Source: Echiichthys vipera
Taxonomy: Eukaryota; Chordata; Actinopteri; Perciformes; Trachinidae
DNA length: 64,000 bases
Reading direction: 5' to 3'
NCBI GenBank assembly: GCA_963691815.1
Contig: OY829654.1
Coordinates: forward strand, 30,552,188 to 30,616,187
In this document: positions 51,009 to 61,532 of the stretch, piece by piece
Position numbering within the stretch: position 1 is the first letter of the stretch
Layout: each line of letters begins with the position of its first letter
Notes under the pieces: generated by a model
What the model saw: only the letters and a program-made list of their open reading frames with translations
Told to the model about the DNA's origin: nothing
Databases searched by the model: none
Position numbers and translations under genes: made by a program

Positions 51009-52618
51009 GTGACTGTGTTTATTCAGTTAACTTATGGATGTTTTGTTAGCAATGCTCAACTAATGCCCTCAACTAATACCACTTTACCTCCCCCTCCTCC
51101 TCCTTACAGACCCCTTGTCTGCCCCTCAAATCTCAAACCAGACCACATTTGCCAACTTCTGGATTTGTGCCTGAATACCACATATTTCCAGTTTAATGGC
51201 ATTTTTTACAGACAGAAACACGGCTGTGCCATGGGTTCACCAGTATCCCCTATTGTGGCAAATCTGTACATGGAGGAGGTAGAGGACAAGGCTTTGAACT
51301 CCTTTAAAGGAGTAACGCCAAGCCATTGGTTCAGATATGTGGACGACACATGGGTTAAGATCAAATCCAAAGAGGTGCAAACTTTTACTGAACACATCAA
51401 CTCAGTGGACAGAAACATCAAGTTCACCAGAGAGGAAGTTAAGGACAACAGCTTGCCCTTTTTGGACTGTGACGTCCATATGGAGAATGACAGGAGCCTC
51501 CACCTAGGGGTATACAGAAAACCCACTCACACGGATCAATATCTACTTTTTGACTCTCACCACCCTTTGGAACACAAGCTTGGCGTTATCAGAACACTGC
51601 AGCATAGAGCTGATAACGTGCCCACTAGCTCACAAGCTCAAGGGGAAGAACGCAAGCACCTGAGAGGCGCTCTCACAACTTGTGGCTACCCCAGCTGGAC
51701 CTTTGTTAAAACGGCAGCTGCCTCCAGAAAGAAAACCAAAGTGGTTGAGAAAGAAAAAGATAACAGGAGAAACAACATAGTCATCCCATATGTGGCTGGG
51801 GTATCGGAGAAACTCAGGAGGATTTTTAACAAACACTGCATCCCTGTGTATTTCAAACCCGGTAACACACTCAGACAGAGACTAGTACATCCGAAGGACA
51901 GAACACCACACCACCACAAAAGCAACCTGGTTTATGCTGTCCAATGCAACGAGGAATGCAAAGATCTTTACATTGGAGAAACAAAACAACCGCATGGCCC
52001 AACACAGGAGAGCTAACTCCTCAGGCCTGGACTCGGCTGTCCACTTACACCTCAAGGAGAAAGCCCACTCCTTTGATGACAGCAATGTCCAAATCTTGGA
52101 CAGAGAGGACAGATGGTTTGAAAGAGGAGTTAAAGAAGCCATCTATGTAAAAGTGGAGAAACCATCGCTAAACAGAGGAGGGGGTCTGAGACATCACTTA
52201 TCTCCAATTTACAATGCCGCCCTTTCATCCCTTCCCAGGAGATTCAACAATCTAACCTCAAAGGACAACTGTTCACACATGGCCCGGGTGACCCCAACGA
52301 CTGTCGTTCAGACTCAATAGAGCACTAACGAAGTCGAAACCAACTGCCCACCAACGACTGTCACTCCAACGACGGGCGTGGGCACTTGGAGCACAAAGGG
52401 TGTCAGTGACATCATCAGCCTTGTGAGAGGTTAAATACCTGGATCTCCACACCAGTTAGTTGGACCAGTCCCAGCCTGGTCAGATGCGTACATGAACTGA
52501 TGAAGCCTCTTGGATGAGAGGTGAAACGTCTTCCTAGACAAACAACCATTCCAGTTGTTTTTGACTGAAATTGCTTTGAGGATAACGATGACCTGGACGA
52601 ATGAGAACATTCACAGGC
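51009..52618 (+). mobile_element. Penelope-like retroelement, RT + GIY-YIG, with tail
   Basis: A 335-codon frame (51009-52016) covers the second half of RT: YRQKHGCAMGSPVSPIVANL near 73, the catalytic FRYVDDTWV near 112, then FLDCDVHM. It is followed by the start of the GIY-YIG nuclease (LVYAVQC...DLYIGETKQ near residue 310). A frameshift near 51990 passes the nuclease C-terminus to the 51934-52320 frame. The N-terminal half of RT is missing, so the copy is dead, but the reading frame is otherwise well kept. The non-coding tail (52320-52618) carries the hammerhead-like core. Penelope elements of this type insert by nuclease-primed reverse transcription. Confidence 0.88.
52479..52527 (+). ncRNA. 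Hammerhead-ribozyme-like core in the Penelope tail
   Basis: A GTC triplet (52479-52481), then CTGATGA (52497-52503), then a 6-bp stem (GCCTCT 52505-52510 with AGAGGT 52517-52522, loop TGGATG), then GAAAC (52523-52527). These are the conserved boxes of a hammerhead in correct order. The same core is at 17495-17543 (minus). Stem III would be very short, as I recall reported for Penelope hammerheads. Confidence 0.55.
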
Positions 52619-52631
52619 TCATCTCTACAGT

Positions 52632-53354
52632 GTCCTTCACTCCTGACCTGGTGAGTCTTCTCACCATAAGCTAAGGCCTATGGTCAGGCCCTTCACTGAT
52701 CCACTACAGTTTGCTTACCAGCCCCGCCTGGGAGTTTTAGGACTGCATCAGAGTCTGCTGAACAGAGTCTACAGTCATCTGGACAAGCCTGCATGCACTT
52801 TGAGAGTCATGTTCTTTGACTTCTCTAGTGCATTCAACACCTTCCGTCCGGGTCTACTGGGTAAGAAGATGGTTGCGATGCAGGTGAAGGCCCCCATTGT
52901 GTCCTGGATTGTGGATTACCTGATGGGCAGACCACAGTGTGTACGCATACTCTACTGTGGGACTGACAGGGTGGTCAGCAATGCTGAGGCCCCACAGGGG
53001 ACTGTTCTCTCTCCCTTCCTCTTCACCCTCTTCACCCTCTTCACCTCAGACTTCCTTCAGAAGTTTTCTGATGACTCAGCAATAGTTGGCTGCATTGGAA
53101 AGGGGGATAAAAGCGAGGGGGCACCTTGACGACCGTGGCAGAGAGGAGGATGCTGTCCAGGCTCCGGTCTATCCTTGACAATGTCTCCCACCCTCTCTAA
53201 GACACACTGCCCCAGCAGAGGAGCACTTTCAGCAGAAGACTCCTCGCACCCAGATGCACCACAGAGCGCCACAGAAAAATCTTTCCTGGATGTCCTCATT
53301 AAACTATACAATGCATCCCTTGGAGAGCCTGTCACCTCTTCTCTGTATTCAGAA
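52632..53354 (+). mobile_element. Rex1-like LINE fragment
   Basis: The 52680-53129 frame shows PLQFAYQPRLGV, VMFFDFSSAFNTFRP, WIVDYLMGRPQCVRI, EAPQGTVLSPFLFTL and a broken SDDSAIVGCIG near the catalytic box, typical of Rex1/Babar RT. After a gap it continues with the polyprotein C-terminus (LSKTHCP-type frame shifts) to 53354. The 3' UTR resumes at 53904 after an LTR insertion. Multiple breaks. Confidence 0.75.
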
Positions 53355-53359
53355 CCAAC

Positions 53360-53903
53360 TGTCATGAACGGTTCAGAGATAACACAAAAATGGTGGACCC
53401 AATGCAGACACGGACACGAAGTAAAAGTACAAATAAAACATTTAATAATAACAACAACAGACAAACGCAAAACACTACAGAGAAAAACAGGTAATATAAC
53501 TAACAAGACGATCACGGGAAAAGCAGGAACGAGGAGACGACAGAAGATCAGGGAGACGGACGGGAAACGGGAACACAGGAAGCTACGGAGAAACAAAGAA
53601 CAAACACGATTAGTATACTTAACCACGGGGAGCATCATAACCACAACGAGAAAAGGGATGCCAATCCGGGGGGAATAGTTTTACCAGTTAAGGGTCTACA
53701 ACGGTCCGGCGCTGCATGCCTGTCAGCTCAAGGTATTTGTAGTGGTACAGGTGATCAGCGTAACCGGCTGCAGCTTGGGGGGAACGCCTACCAGACCTAG
53801 GCAAACATGAACACACATACACAAGCAGGGATAGACGGACAGAGGGAGACAAAAACACACAAAAAGGAAGAGAGGAGAATACTGACAGAACTGGATCTTG
53901 ACA
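53360..53903 (-). mobile_element. Solo LTR of the 10345 Gypsy family, reverse orientation
   Basis: On the plus strand it reads TGTCATGAACGG...GGATCTTGACA, the reverse of the 10345 LTR (544 bp). It is flanked by CCAAC at 53355-53359 and 53904-53908. It lies in the 3' part of a Rex1 fragment. Confidence 0.92.
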
Positions 53904-54154
53904 CCAACCCCAGACAATCTTTGGTCTTGTATATATTTCACTACTGTAAATATTCATGTAATTTTAAATTTGAGTTTTTTTTATAATAGTTTAGTCTGTA
54001 TAAATGTTCATTGATAATTAATAATTGAAACATGAGACAGCAAGAAATCTGATGCGCAGTTCAATACCATGACTGATGAAACGATCCGGCGACAAATGAG
54101 TCTCAGGCCGGTCTACTTAAACTGGAGCGGAGATGATCAGTTGAGATGAGGTGA

Positions 54155-55285
54155 GATTGTCACGCCCCCAGAAACATGTAGGAAAACAAACAGGAAAACA
54201 AACACAGAAACAGAAGGAAGAGGAGGGCTGCCATGAAGCCATCATGACAGTTGACGTCCTTGCTGCCTGGACGATAAGTGAGGGAGAAGTTGAAACGACC
54301 AAAGAACAACGCCCACCAGGCTTGACGAGAGTTCAGACGCTTAGCCGTTTGAATGTAGGACAGGTTCTTGTGGTTGGTCCAAACCACAAACGGAGTCTCC
54401 GCCCCCTCCAACCAATGTCTCCAATCCTCCAAGGCCAACTTGACGGCAAGCAGTTCCCAATTTTCCAAGTGCTAATCCCTTTCTGCTGGGGAAAGTTTTC
54501 TAAAGAAGATATGCTCACAGAGCATTGAGAAAGGATAGCTCCTCTAGAGGAAGAGGTTAATTTATTCATAGGGGCCACCACTTGACTATAATTACAAATG
54601 AACCTGCAGTGAAAGTCCTAAAAACATGCTGCAACTGTTTCCTGGAGGAAGGAGTAGGCCATTCAGTAACCGCTTGAACCTTGGCTGGATGCGTTCACCT
54701 TCCCGCTCTCCACTATGTATGCCAGGAATGTCACAGACAAGAAATGGAACTTGAACTTCTCCGCTTTAACTTGTTGTCTGACAGGAGTTTTAAACCTGGC
54801 ATACATGACTGATGTGTTTGGAGAAGTCCTTAGAGAAAATCAGGATGTCCTCTAGGTAGATAAAGAGCAATTAAGCAAGTCTCTGAGCACATCGTTTACC
54901 ATGGCCTTGAAAACCACTGGAGCATTTGTGAGACCAAAGGGCATGACCAGGTACTTGATTGTAAGTATTGTGGAGGTCCAGTTTGGAGAAAACGGTGGCA
55001 CCATGTAGGGGTTCAAAGGCAAAATTGATTAGGGGCATAGGATATTTATTCTTGATGGGGATGTTATTTAGGCCACAGTAATAAAAACAAGGTCTAAGGG
55101 ACTTATCTTTCTAAGACAAAAAGAAAAAAAAACAGCTCCTAGGGGAGAGGAGGATGGTCGAATGATACCAGACTTGAGGGAATCACTGATGTACTGCTCA
55201 ATGGACTCCTTTTCAAGTGCAGACACATTTTATACAATCTGCTAATGGGATAAGTGGCCCCGGGCAGCAAGTCGATCTTGGTCCT
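54155..55285 (-). pseudogene. Gypsy pol fragment (RT to RNase H)
   Basis: On the minus strand the start of RT is near 55280-55140 (IDLLPGATYPISRLYKM and, in another frame, the GIIRPSSS-type segment). The FGLTNAP and YLDD regions follow near 54960-54850 with indels. RNase H is at 54468-54160 (ENWELLAVKLALEDWRHWLE, VVWTNHKNLSYIQ, WALFFGRFNFSLTYRPGSK). Several frame breaks. Closely related by eye to the 10345 pol; the integrase part is absent. Confidence 0.8.
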
Positions 55286-56156
55286 GGTCTCGAGACCACC
55301 TTTTTGTGGTCTAGGTCTTGTCACGGTCCTCAACAGACTTTGGTCTCGGTCTTGTGTCTCTCTGTCTCGGACTGGTTGAGCGGTCTCGAAGGGATTTTTA
55401 GCCTATATTATCCAGGCCAGGCACAGGTTTTTTTTTTTTTGCCCCCTTCAAGTGGTATCAATCACAAACACTTTGTGACACAGATGGCATTGGCGCTTGT
55501 CCTCTCAAGCCCCCCTCCCCCCTCTGGAGCACTGTCACTGATCCATGAAGGAGGAAGCAAAATTTTGTCGAATTCGTTAGTCGTCAGGTTTGGTTTTACA
55601 GACTATAAAGAGTTTGTGTGCCACACAACTAAGAACAGCGTCCAGACAGCAAGAACTAAAGGAAACTGAGGAAGTGAAGCATGTCATTAGTAAAAAGGAG
55701 AGTTGGTCGCTATTATTGAACAAAGAAAAAAGGGGTGACGGGCAATATCAGACTGACTGAACGCACAAATGTTCAAAAAGATACACCTATCATTTGTGTT
55801 ATGTAATTTTCATAAATGAACAGCTAAAAACATTACTAGATATATATATATATGCATGCACAGGGGTGGAAGAAGTACTTTAAGTGCAAAAAGTAAAAAT
55901 AGTCATGCAGAATGGGCCATTTCATATTTTGTATAATTATGAATATATTTTACTTTATATACTGCTGTGTCTATAACAATATATGGTAATTCATTTGTTG
56001 ATAATAGTTTGTAATAATAATCTGACTCTGTAAAATAACTAAAGTTACCAAAAGAATGTAGTGGAGTAAAAAGTACAATATTTCCTCTGTAATGTAGTGG
56101 TGTAGAAGTATAAAGGAACATAAAATGGAATTACTCAAGTACTTCAAAATTATACT

Positions 56157-56187
<31 letters not shown>

Positions 56188-57367
56188 TAGGGCTGGAACG
56201 GTTCGGGGTGGAACAAAATCCACTGTTCGGTTCATATCACGGTTTTTCGGGTCACGGTTTTCGGTTCAGTTGTTTTTTTCTATTTCTTTTAGATTCTAAA
56301 AATACCATGTATCAGATCTGTAGCCTAATAATTAAAAAAATCGAATCAGATATTCTTAAGGACATTTCATGCAATCATGCAAAAACTGAAATAATAAGGC
56401 AGCTTGTTTGGGGATTTCTGTAACAATCTTGAAATCATGAAAGTGAAGTGAGATTTTGAAACAGTAGGAAACACATTGCTACATTTACACATAGATCAGG
56501 AGTTTCTAAAATACTCAGACCAGCCCTCTGGCACCAACAACCATTGTAGCTGCCATCAAAGTCAGTTATATTATTTAAGTTAATTTAAATTAATAATAAC
56601 TAGTTTAGGTTTAAATAAGGGAATATATTTGTGTTATTTCATATAGATGTAATTATGTTTAAAAAGGAACTGTTTATTGTAGCGGAACCAAAGTTCGCCG
56701 GTGTCAGTGCTCTTGCGACGCTTAGTATTGATGCACTTTATCTTCACCATGCTTGAAGTGAGCAGCGGACAGTCTGTTATGAAAGAAGAATAGCAGATGA
56801 CAGAAGAAGAATAAAGTGCCCTTAACTTCGTTAAGTTAAGGCCAATGAGGTATGTTTATGTATTATCATTGTTTATATTGTGCTTCGTAACTCGCTCTGT
56901 GTTATGTGAATTTAATTGTTTGTTAACATTTGTTTTATTTAGTTCTTACGACATTCGTCGACTTTGTGGACATTTTCTTGACAATTCCTCAGCTGATTGC
57001 AAGAGAAATGTTTATTATTTGCCATTTGAAGTGTTTTGACATTTAAAGAGTCATTCTTTGGTACTGTTAAAGTTAAGAATAAGTGATAAATATCATTGCA
57101 AGTGGAAATAAGTTAATTTGCGTTGTGAAAGCGATTTTTTGAAAACATTAAGAACATTAAAAAAATTAAGACACCAACTAAAATATGGTTGGTTAAATTT
57201 AAAGGTTAAAGGGGTTAGGTTAGTTGAAATTTGTATTTTATTGCAATTTAACAGCTATACTAACTAGTAATCTCCAAGCTAAGCTAGTCAACTTAACTAG
57301 CTTCAGTTACATTTAAAGGGTAACGAAATCAAAAATACAAGTAAAGTTAACTCTAACAATTCTGAAC
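55286..57367. other. Non-coding stretch with repeat fragments
   Basis: 55286-55400 repeats TCTCGGTCTTG/GGTCTCG words. 55862-56155 is a hAT-type MITE fragment (GGGGTGGAAGAAGTACTTTA...AGTGGTGTAGAAGTATAAAG...ACTCAAGTACTT). 56157-56188 is a (TG)n(TA)n tract. 56195-56275 contains GGTTCGGG/CGGTTTTTCGG words. 56690-57367 may be the LTR or leader of the following BEL/Pao element (AATAAAG near 56811); no boundaries could be fixed. Confidence 0.45.
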
Positions 57368-57564
57368 ATGTCTGTGTATCATGGTAATGTTGAAGCTGTA
57401 GACGTAGTCAACAGCAGTCTAAAAATCTTATTGAAGCAAATTTAAACACAATTTCATTACAAGAGAGTGAGGTTGGTGCACAAGAAGGACCAAGAAGAAG
57501 TCAGAGAAACCGAACACTAACTGAAAAGTGTCAAGAACTCCAAGGCAACAAATCTAAAAGGCTG

Positions 57565-59262
57565 TTGAATAGTTTCACAACTGCTTACAAGAAATGGAAA
57601 TCTCTTGTCAGGGAGGCTAAAAGAGTAGAGGACGGATCCCTTCCCAAAGAGATACTGCAAGACCACATGACTAAGGTCCACCATGCTTCAACAGATGTAA
57701 AACAAGCCTATGAAGACTTATGTCAACATAAGGCACCTGATGGAGAGACTCGCCGTTGAGTAGACACATGTGATGTTCTCACAAGAAAGATCTTGCAATG
57801 GGATCTGAGCGAAGAGACAGATAAAGGACAAGATTCTAATAAAGATCAAGCGTACTGAGTTGAAACTGGCTCAGTGTTTTTATCTGCAGCATCCCAGAGA
57901 TCTAATGTGGACTCTCAAAGAGTGAAGTCTATAAAGAGTTCAAGCTTAAGCCCAAAACGTTCAGGTCTGTCCTCTGCGAGGGTACAAGAAGCTGCAGCGG
58001 AGTTAGCTGCAACTCAAGCCACTTTGTAAGTTTTACAAGAAATGGAACGTGAGAAACAAGAGCTTGAATCACTTGAAAATGAGAACAGACAGAGAATTGC
58101 ATGACAAGAAGCTGCTTTAGAAGAGAAGCGCATGCAGACAGAGCGATTAAAGACAGTCAAGAAGATGTATGCTGCAAAGGCAAGACTGCAAGTCTATCAA
58201 CAAGAAGTTGACTCAGATCAAGAGATATCAGATTTGCTCCACGACTGCAAGCCCAGGCAAGAGAAACCTCCATCTAAATCAAGAAGTCACCCAGTGCATC
58301 ATATAACACAAACTGGTGCACATGTACGACCTGCTGTGTTAACGCAAACTACCACAAGAGTGCAGACAGCTGTTAACGTCCATCAAGAGCATAGCACTAC
58401 ATCACTTGCCAGTGCAATAGCAGAGTCATTCAATGCAAGCAGACTGCCTGTACCAGAGCCTAATGTCTTGAGTGGAGACCCCCTAAGGTATAGGACTAGA
58501 AGATGTCTTTTCAGACTCTGATAAGAAGGAAACACATTCCAGTGAATGAGAAGGTCAACCAGCACGGGACGTTTTGGAAGAAATATATGGAAGCTCATTC
58601 ATGATCGCTAAAGCTTTCAGAGATAAGTTCACCTCATTGCCAATAATGGGGCCCAAGGATAGTGTTGAACTCAGAGAGATCTCAGACTTTCGTCGAGGCT
58701 GTGAAGCAGCAATGTCTGAGATTAAAAGTACTAGATGACTGTAGTGAAAACCAGAGGATACTTACCAGACTTCCTGATTGGTTGACAGCCAGATGGAACA
58801 GAAGGGTAATTGAGATTGAAGAAGAAGCTAAGACATTCCCCCAGCTTCAGTCAGTTTGTTGAGTTTGTCGCATGGGAAGCTAAGATAGACTGTAGCCCTC
58901 TTCATGCTCTGAAGTCTAATGATGTTGAAAAGATGACGACACCAAAAACCCGAAGCATTGCTGTAAAGGTGCTAGCAAGCAGCTCTCAAGAAAACTAAGA
59001 TGTTATAGGTTTTATATTTTGTGAGAAGTCAAACCATAGCATTCATACATGTCGAAGGTTCATGGACAAGTCAATTAGAGAAAGAGTCAAATTTGTGCAG
59101 ACAAATAAAATGTGTTTTGGATGTTTGAAAACAGGACACCTTTCAAAGAACTGTGAAAAGAGGAGTGTCTGCGGCACATGCAAAAGGAAGCATCCAACAT
59201 GCTTACACGAAGGACAGTGTGAAAGACTCAATGTGTTTCTAAACCAACTTATGCAACATTGA
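57565..59262 (+). pseudogene. BEL/Pao gag remnant with zinc knuckles
   Basis: Pieces at 57565-57759 (NSFTTAYKKWKSLVREAKR, helical, charged), 58132-58521 (Glu/Lys-rich coiled segment, then a Ser/Thr-rich stretch ending in LSGDPLRY), 58662-58862 (RLPDWLTARWNRRV, seen in BEL/Pao DUF1759 proteins) and 59062-59262. The last has CFGCLKTGHLSKNC (a CCHC knuckle), then CGTCKRKHPTCLH, the usual double Cys/His arrangement. Stops at several places. Confidence 0.75.
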
Positions 59263-59381
59263 GTGAGGCAACTTTCCACTGGGTCGTACAAGATATTAAG
59301 AGCACCCATACCTCCTTGGTTATGCCAGTATGGTTATCCACAACAAGTAACCCAGACCGTGTAGTTCTCTGATATGCACTT

Positions 59382-61312
59382 TTGGACAATCAAAGTGATA
59401 CCCCCTTTGTTTTGCTCTGCATTGCTGGCAAGCTACGCATCCACAAGTTAATTTCCAATCGCAAGGAGGTACTTGCATCACTTCCCAGAGAAGAGTGTGC
59501 TGAAAAAGCAAGCCATCAAGACTTAGCCATGAGTGAGCCACTGATTGAGAGAGCCCTAGGTGTTAAGTAGTGCATCAGAGTGAATGCCCGCTTTCTAGAA
59601 GAGGCATCCTGTCAATAGTAGCGTCTGTCTACGACCCACTTGGCTTTGTAGCGCTTTTCATTCTTGTCTGGAAGCAAACTCTCCAGCAGATGTGTCCAGA
59701 GAAAACCGGACAGGATGAACCACTATCCGATGATCTTCGGTCACAGTGGGAATCTTGGTTGTTGGACCTACATAATGTAGCGGATGTTAAGATTCAGCAA
59801 TGTTGTCTCCCAGCAAGCTTTGGTAAAGTCCAAAGACACAAACTCCATCATTTCTCGGACGCGAGTGTCACTGGATATGGAGAATGCACTTACCTGAGAG
59901 CAGTTAGTGCAACAGGACAAATCCACTGTTCGCTGGTCATGGGTAAGGCCTGAGTGGCCCCCATGAAGGTCACTACAGCCGTTGTTGCTGTTCGCACCAG
60001 TGACTTGCTTAGAAAACAGTTGGAGCTAGAAGGAGCCCAGGAAATCTTCTGGATGGACTCAAGAGTCGTACTTGGATATGTCAACAACGAGGCGAGAAGA
60101 TTCCACGTATTTGTGGCAAATCGCATTCAGAGAATCAAGGAAAGTACAGATCCAAGTCAATGGAGATATGTGGCCTCTTAAGAAAAATCCCACAGACCAC
60201 GCATCTCGGGGTCTTAAGTGAAAAGAGCTTATTGCTTCCAACTGGTTCACAGATCCAAGCTTTCTCTGGTGTGACATGCTTCCCAGCGGAGGTATTAAGG
60301 TGGGAGAAATTGCAGTTGAAGATCCCGAAGTGCTTAATGCTTTTGTACACAAGACTTTAACAACAGAAGATTCACTGCTCGATCGATTCCTTAAATTCTC
60401 CAGCTGGACAAGGTTAGACCAAGCCATCGCCAGGCTTGTGCGGTGGGTCAAAGAGCTGAAAGGGTTTGTATCCAGAACCAATGAAGCCACAAGTCTCGAA
60501 GAGAGAAAGAAGGCAGAACTTACCATAATCTGCATTGTCCAACCGGGAGCCTTCTCAGAGGAAATCCAAAATCTTCAATCTAAGAAGGAGACCACAGCTA
60601 AGGATAAGACCAGCAAGCTGCATCGACTGGATCCTTGGGGCGGGGCATCCTCAGAGTGGGAGGTCAACTTGGGCATGCTGCTTTAGATCCTCACAGCAAG
60701 CATCCAGCAGTCGTGCCAAAGTCTAGCAACAGAACGACCTTACTGATCAAGCATTATTATCAGCAAGTGCACCACCAAGGGCGTGGCATAACAATGAATG
60801 CACTATGATCAAACATCATCTGGATAATTGGACGTAATCATACTGTGTTGTCCTACATTTACAAATGTGTGAACTGTAGAAAATTAAGACGTGCTACAGA
60901 AGAACAGAAAATGTCAGATTTACCTCATGAACGCATGGAAACAACTCCACCCTTTACTTATTGTGGGATGGACTGTTTTGGTCCATTCTATGTCTAGGAG
61001 GGTCGGAGAGAGCTGTAACGCTACGGTTTGCTGTTCACTTGTATGTGTTCTCGTGCTGTGCACATTGAACTAACTGACATGACAGAACAGAAGCCTTTAT
61101 TAATGCACTTTGGACCTTCATAGCTGTACGTGGAAATGTGAGACAACTTCGATCCAACCAAGGAACCAATTTTATTGGTGCGAAACGTGAGTTCCTGGAA
61201 GCTGTGAAGGAGATGAAGCAAGAGTGCTTCAAGCAACTGGGCTGCAAGTTTGTCATGAATCCTCCTTCTGCCAGCCGTATGGGGGGAGCCTGGGAAAGGC
61301 AAATCAGGACAG
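59382..61312 (+). pseudogene. BEL/Pao pol remnant (RT end, RNase H, integrase)
   Basis: 59382-59570 carries the RT C-terminus (SNRKEVLASLPREE, LIERALGVK). 59570-60180 carries GILSIVASVYDPLGFVALF, HHFSDASVTGYGECTYLRAV and DSRVVLGYVNNEARRFHVFV, the Pao RNase H pattern. Integrase has YIYKCVNCRKLR (zinc binding), FTYCGMDCFGPFYV (first Asp), RQLRSNQGTNF (the second catalytic Asp replaced by Asn) and MGGAWERQIR (Glu). The Asp-to-Asn change plus stops indicate a long-dead copy. Confidence 0.78.
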
Positions 61313-61529
61313 GGGGTGACGGGAGGCGGGCAAAGCGTGCTGGTGGACACAGGCTTCAGCTAAGAGATGTGGAAAGTGGGATGAATCAAGAGTGAAGCAG
61401 GGAGTTTGAGGCAAACAGCACTGGGGTTAATGATTGCTTCGATCTCAAAGGGACCAATAAACCGGGAAGCGAGCTTCTTGGAGTTGACATTCAGGGGAAG
61501 GTCATGTGAGCTTAGCCAGACCCTCTGAC
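61313..61529 (-). pseudogene. Gypsy integrase C-terminal fragment (right of BEL/Pao)
   Basis: The minus strand has GQRVWLSSHDLPLNVNSKKL, RFIGPFEIEAIINPSAVCLK and LLIHPTFHIS, the post-integrase GPY/F region also present in the 10345 element. It is the continuation of 63317-63690 on the far side of the Harbinger insertion. Confidence 0.8.
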
Positions 61530-61532
61530 CTG

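Larger units (their letters stand above)
57368..61312 (+). mobile_element. BEL/Pao retrotransposon, decayed and truncated
   Basis: The order is a gag-like region (57368-58860), zinc knuckles (59100-59215), an RT C-terminal remnant (59382-59570), the Pao RNase H region (59600-60200) and integrase (60535-61312). Each part is in several frames with stops. Protease and most of RT are deleted around 59262-59390. The right end is fused to minus-strand Gypsy sequence at about 61313, so the 3' LTR is missing. Confidence 0.8.
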
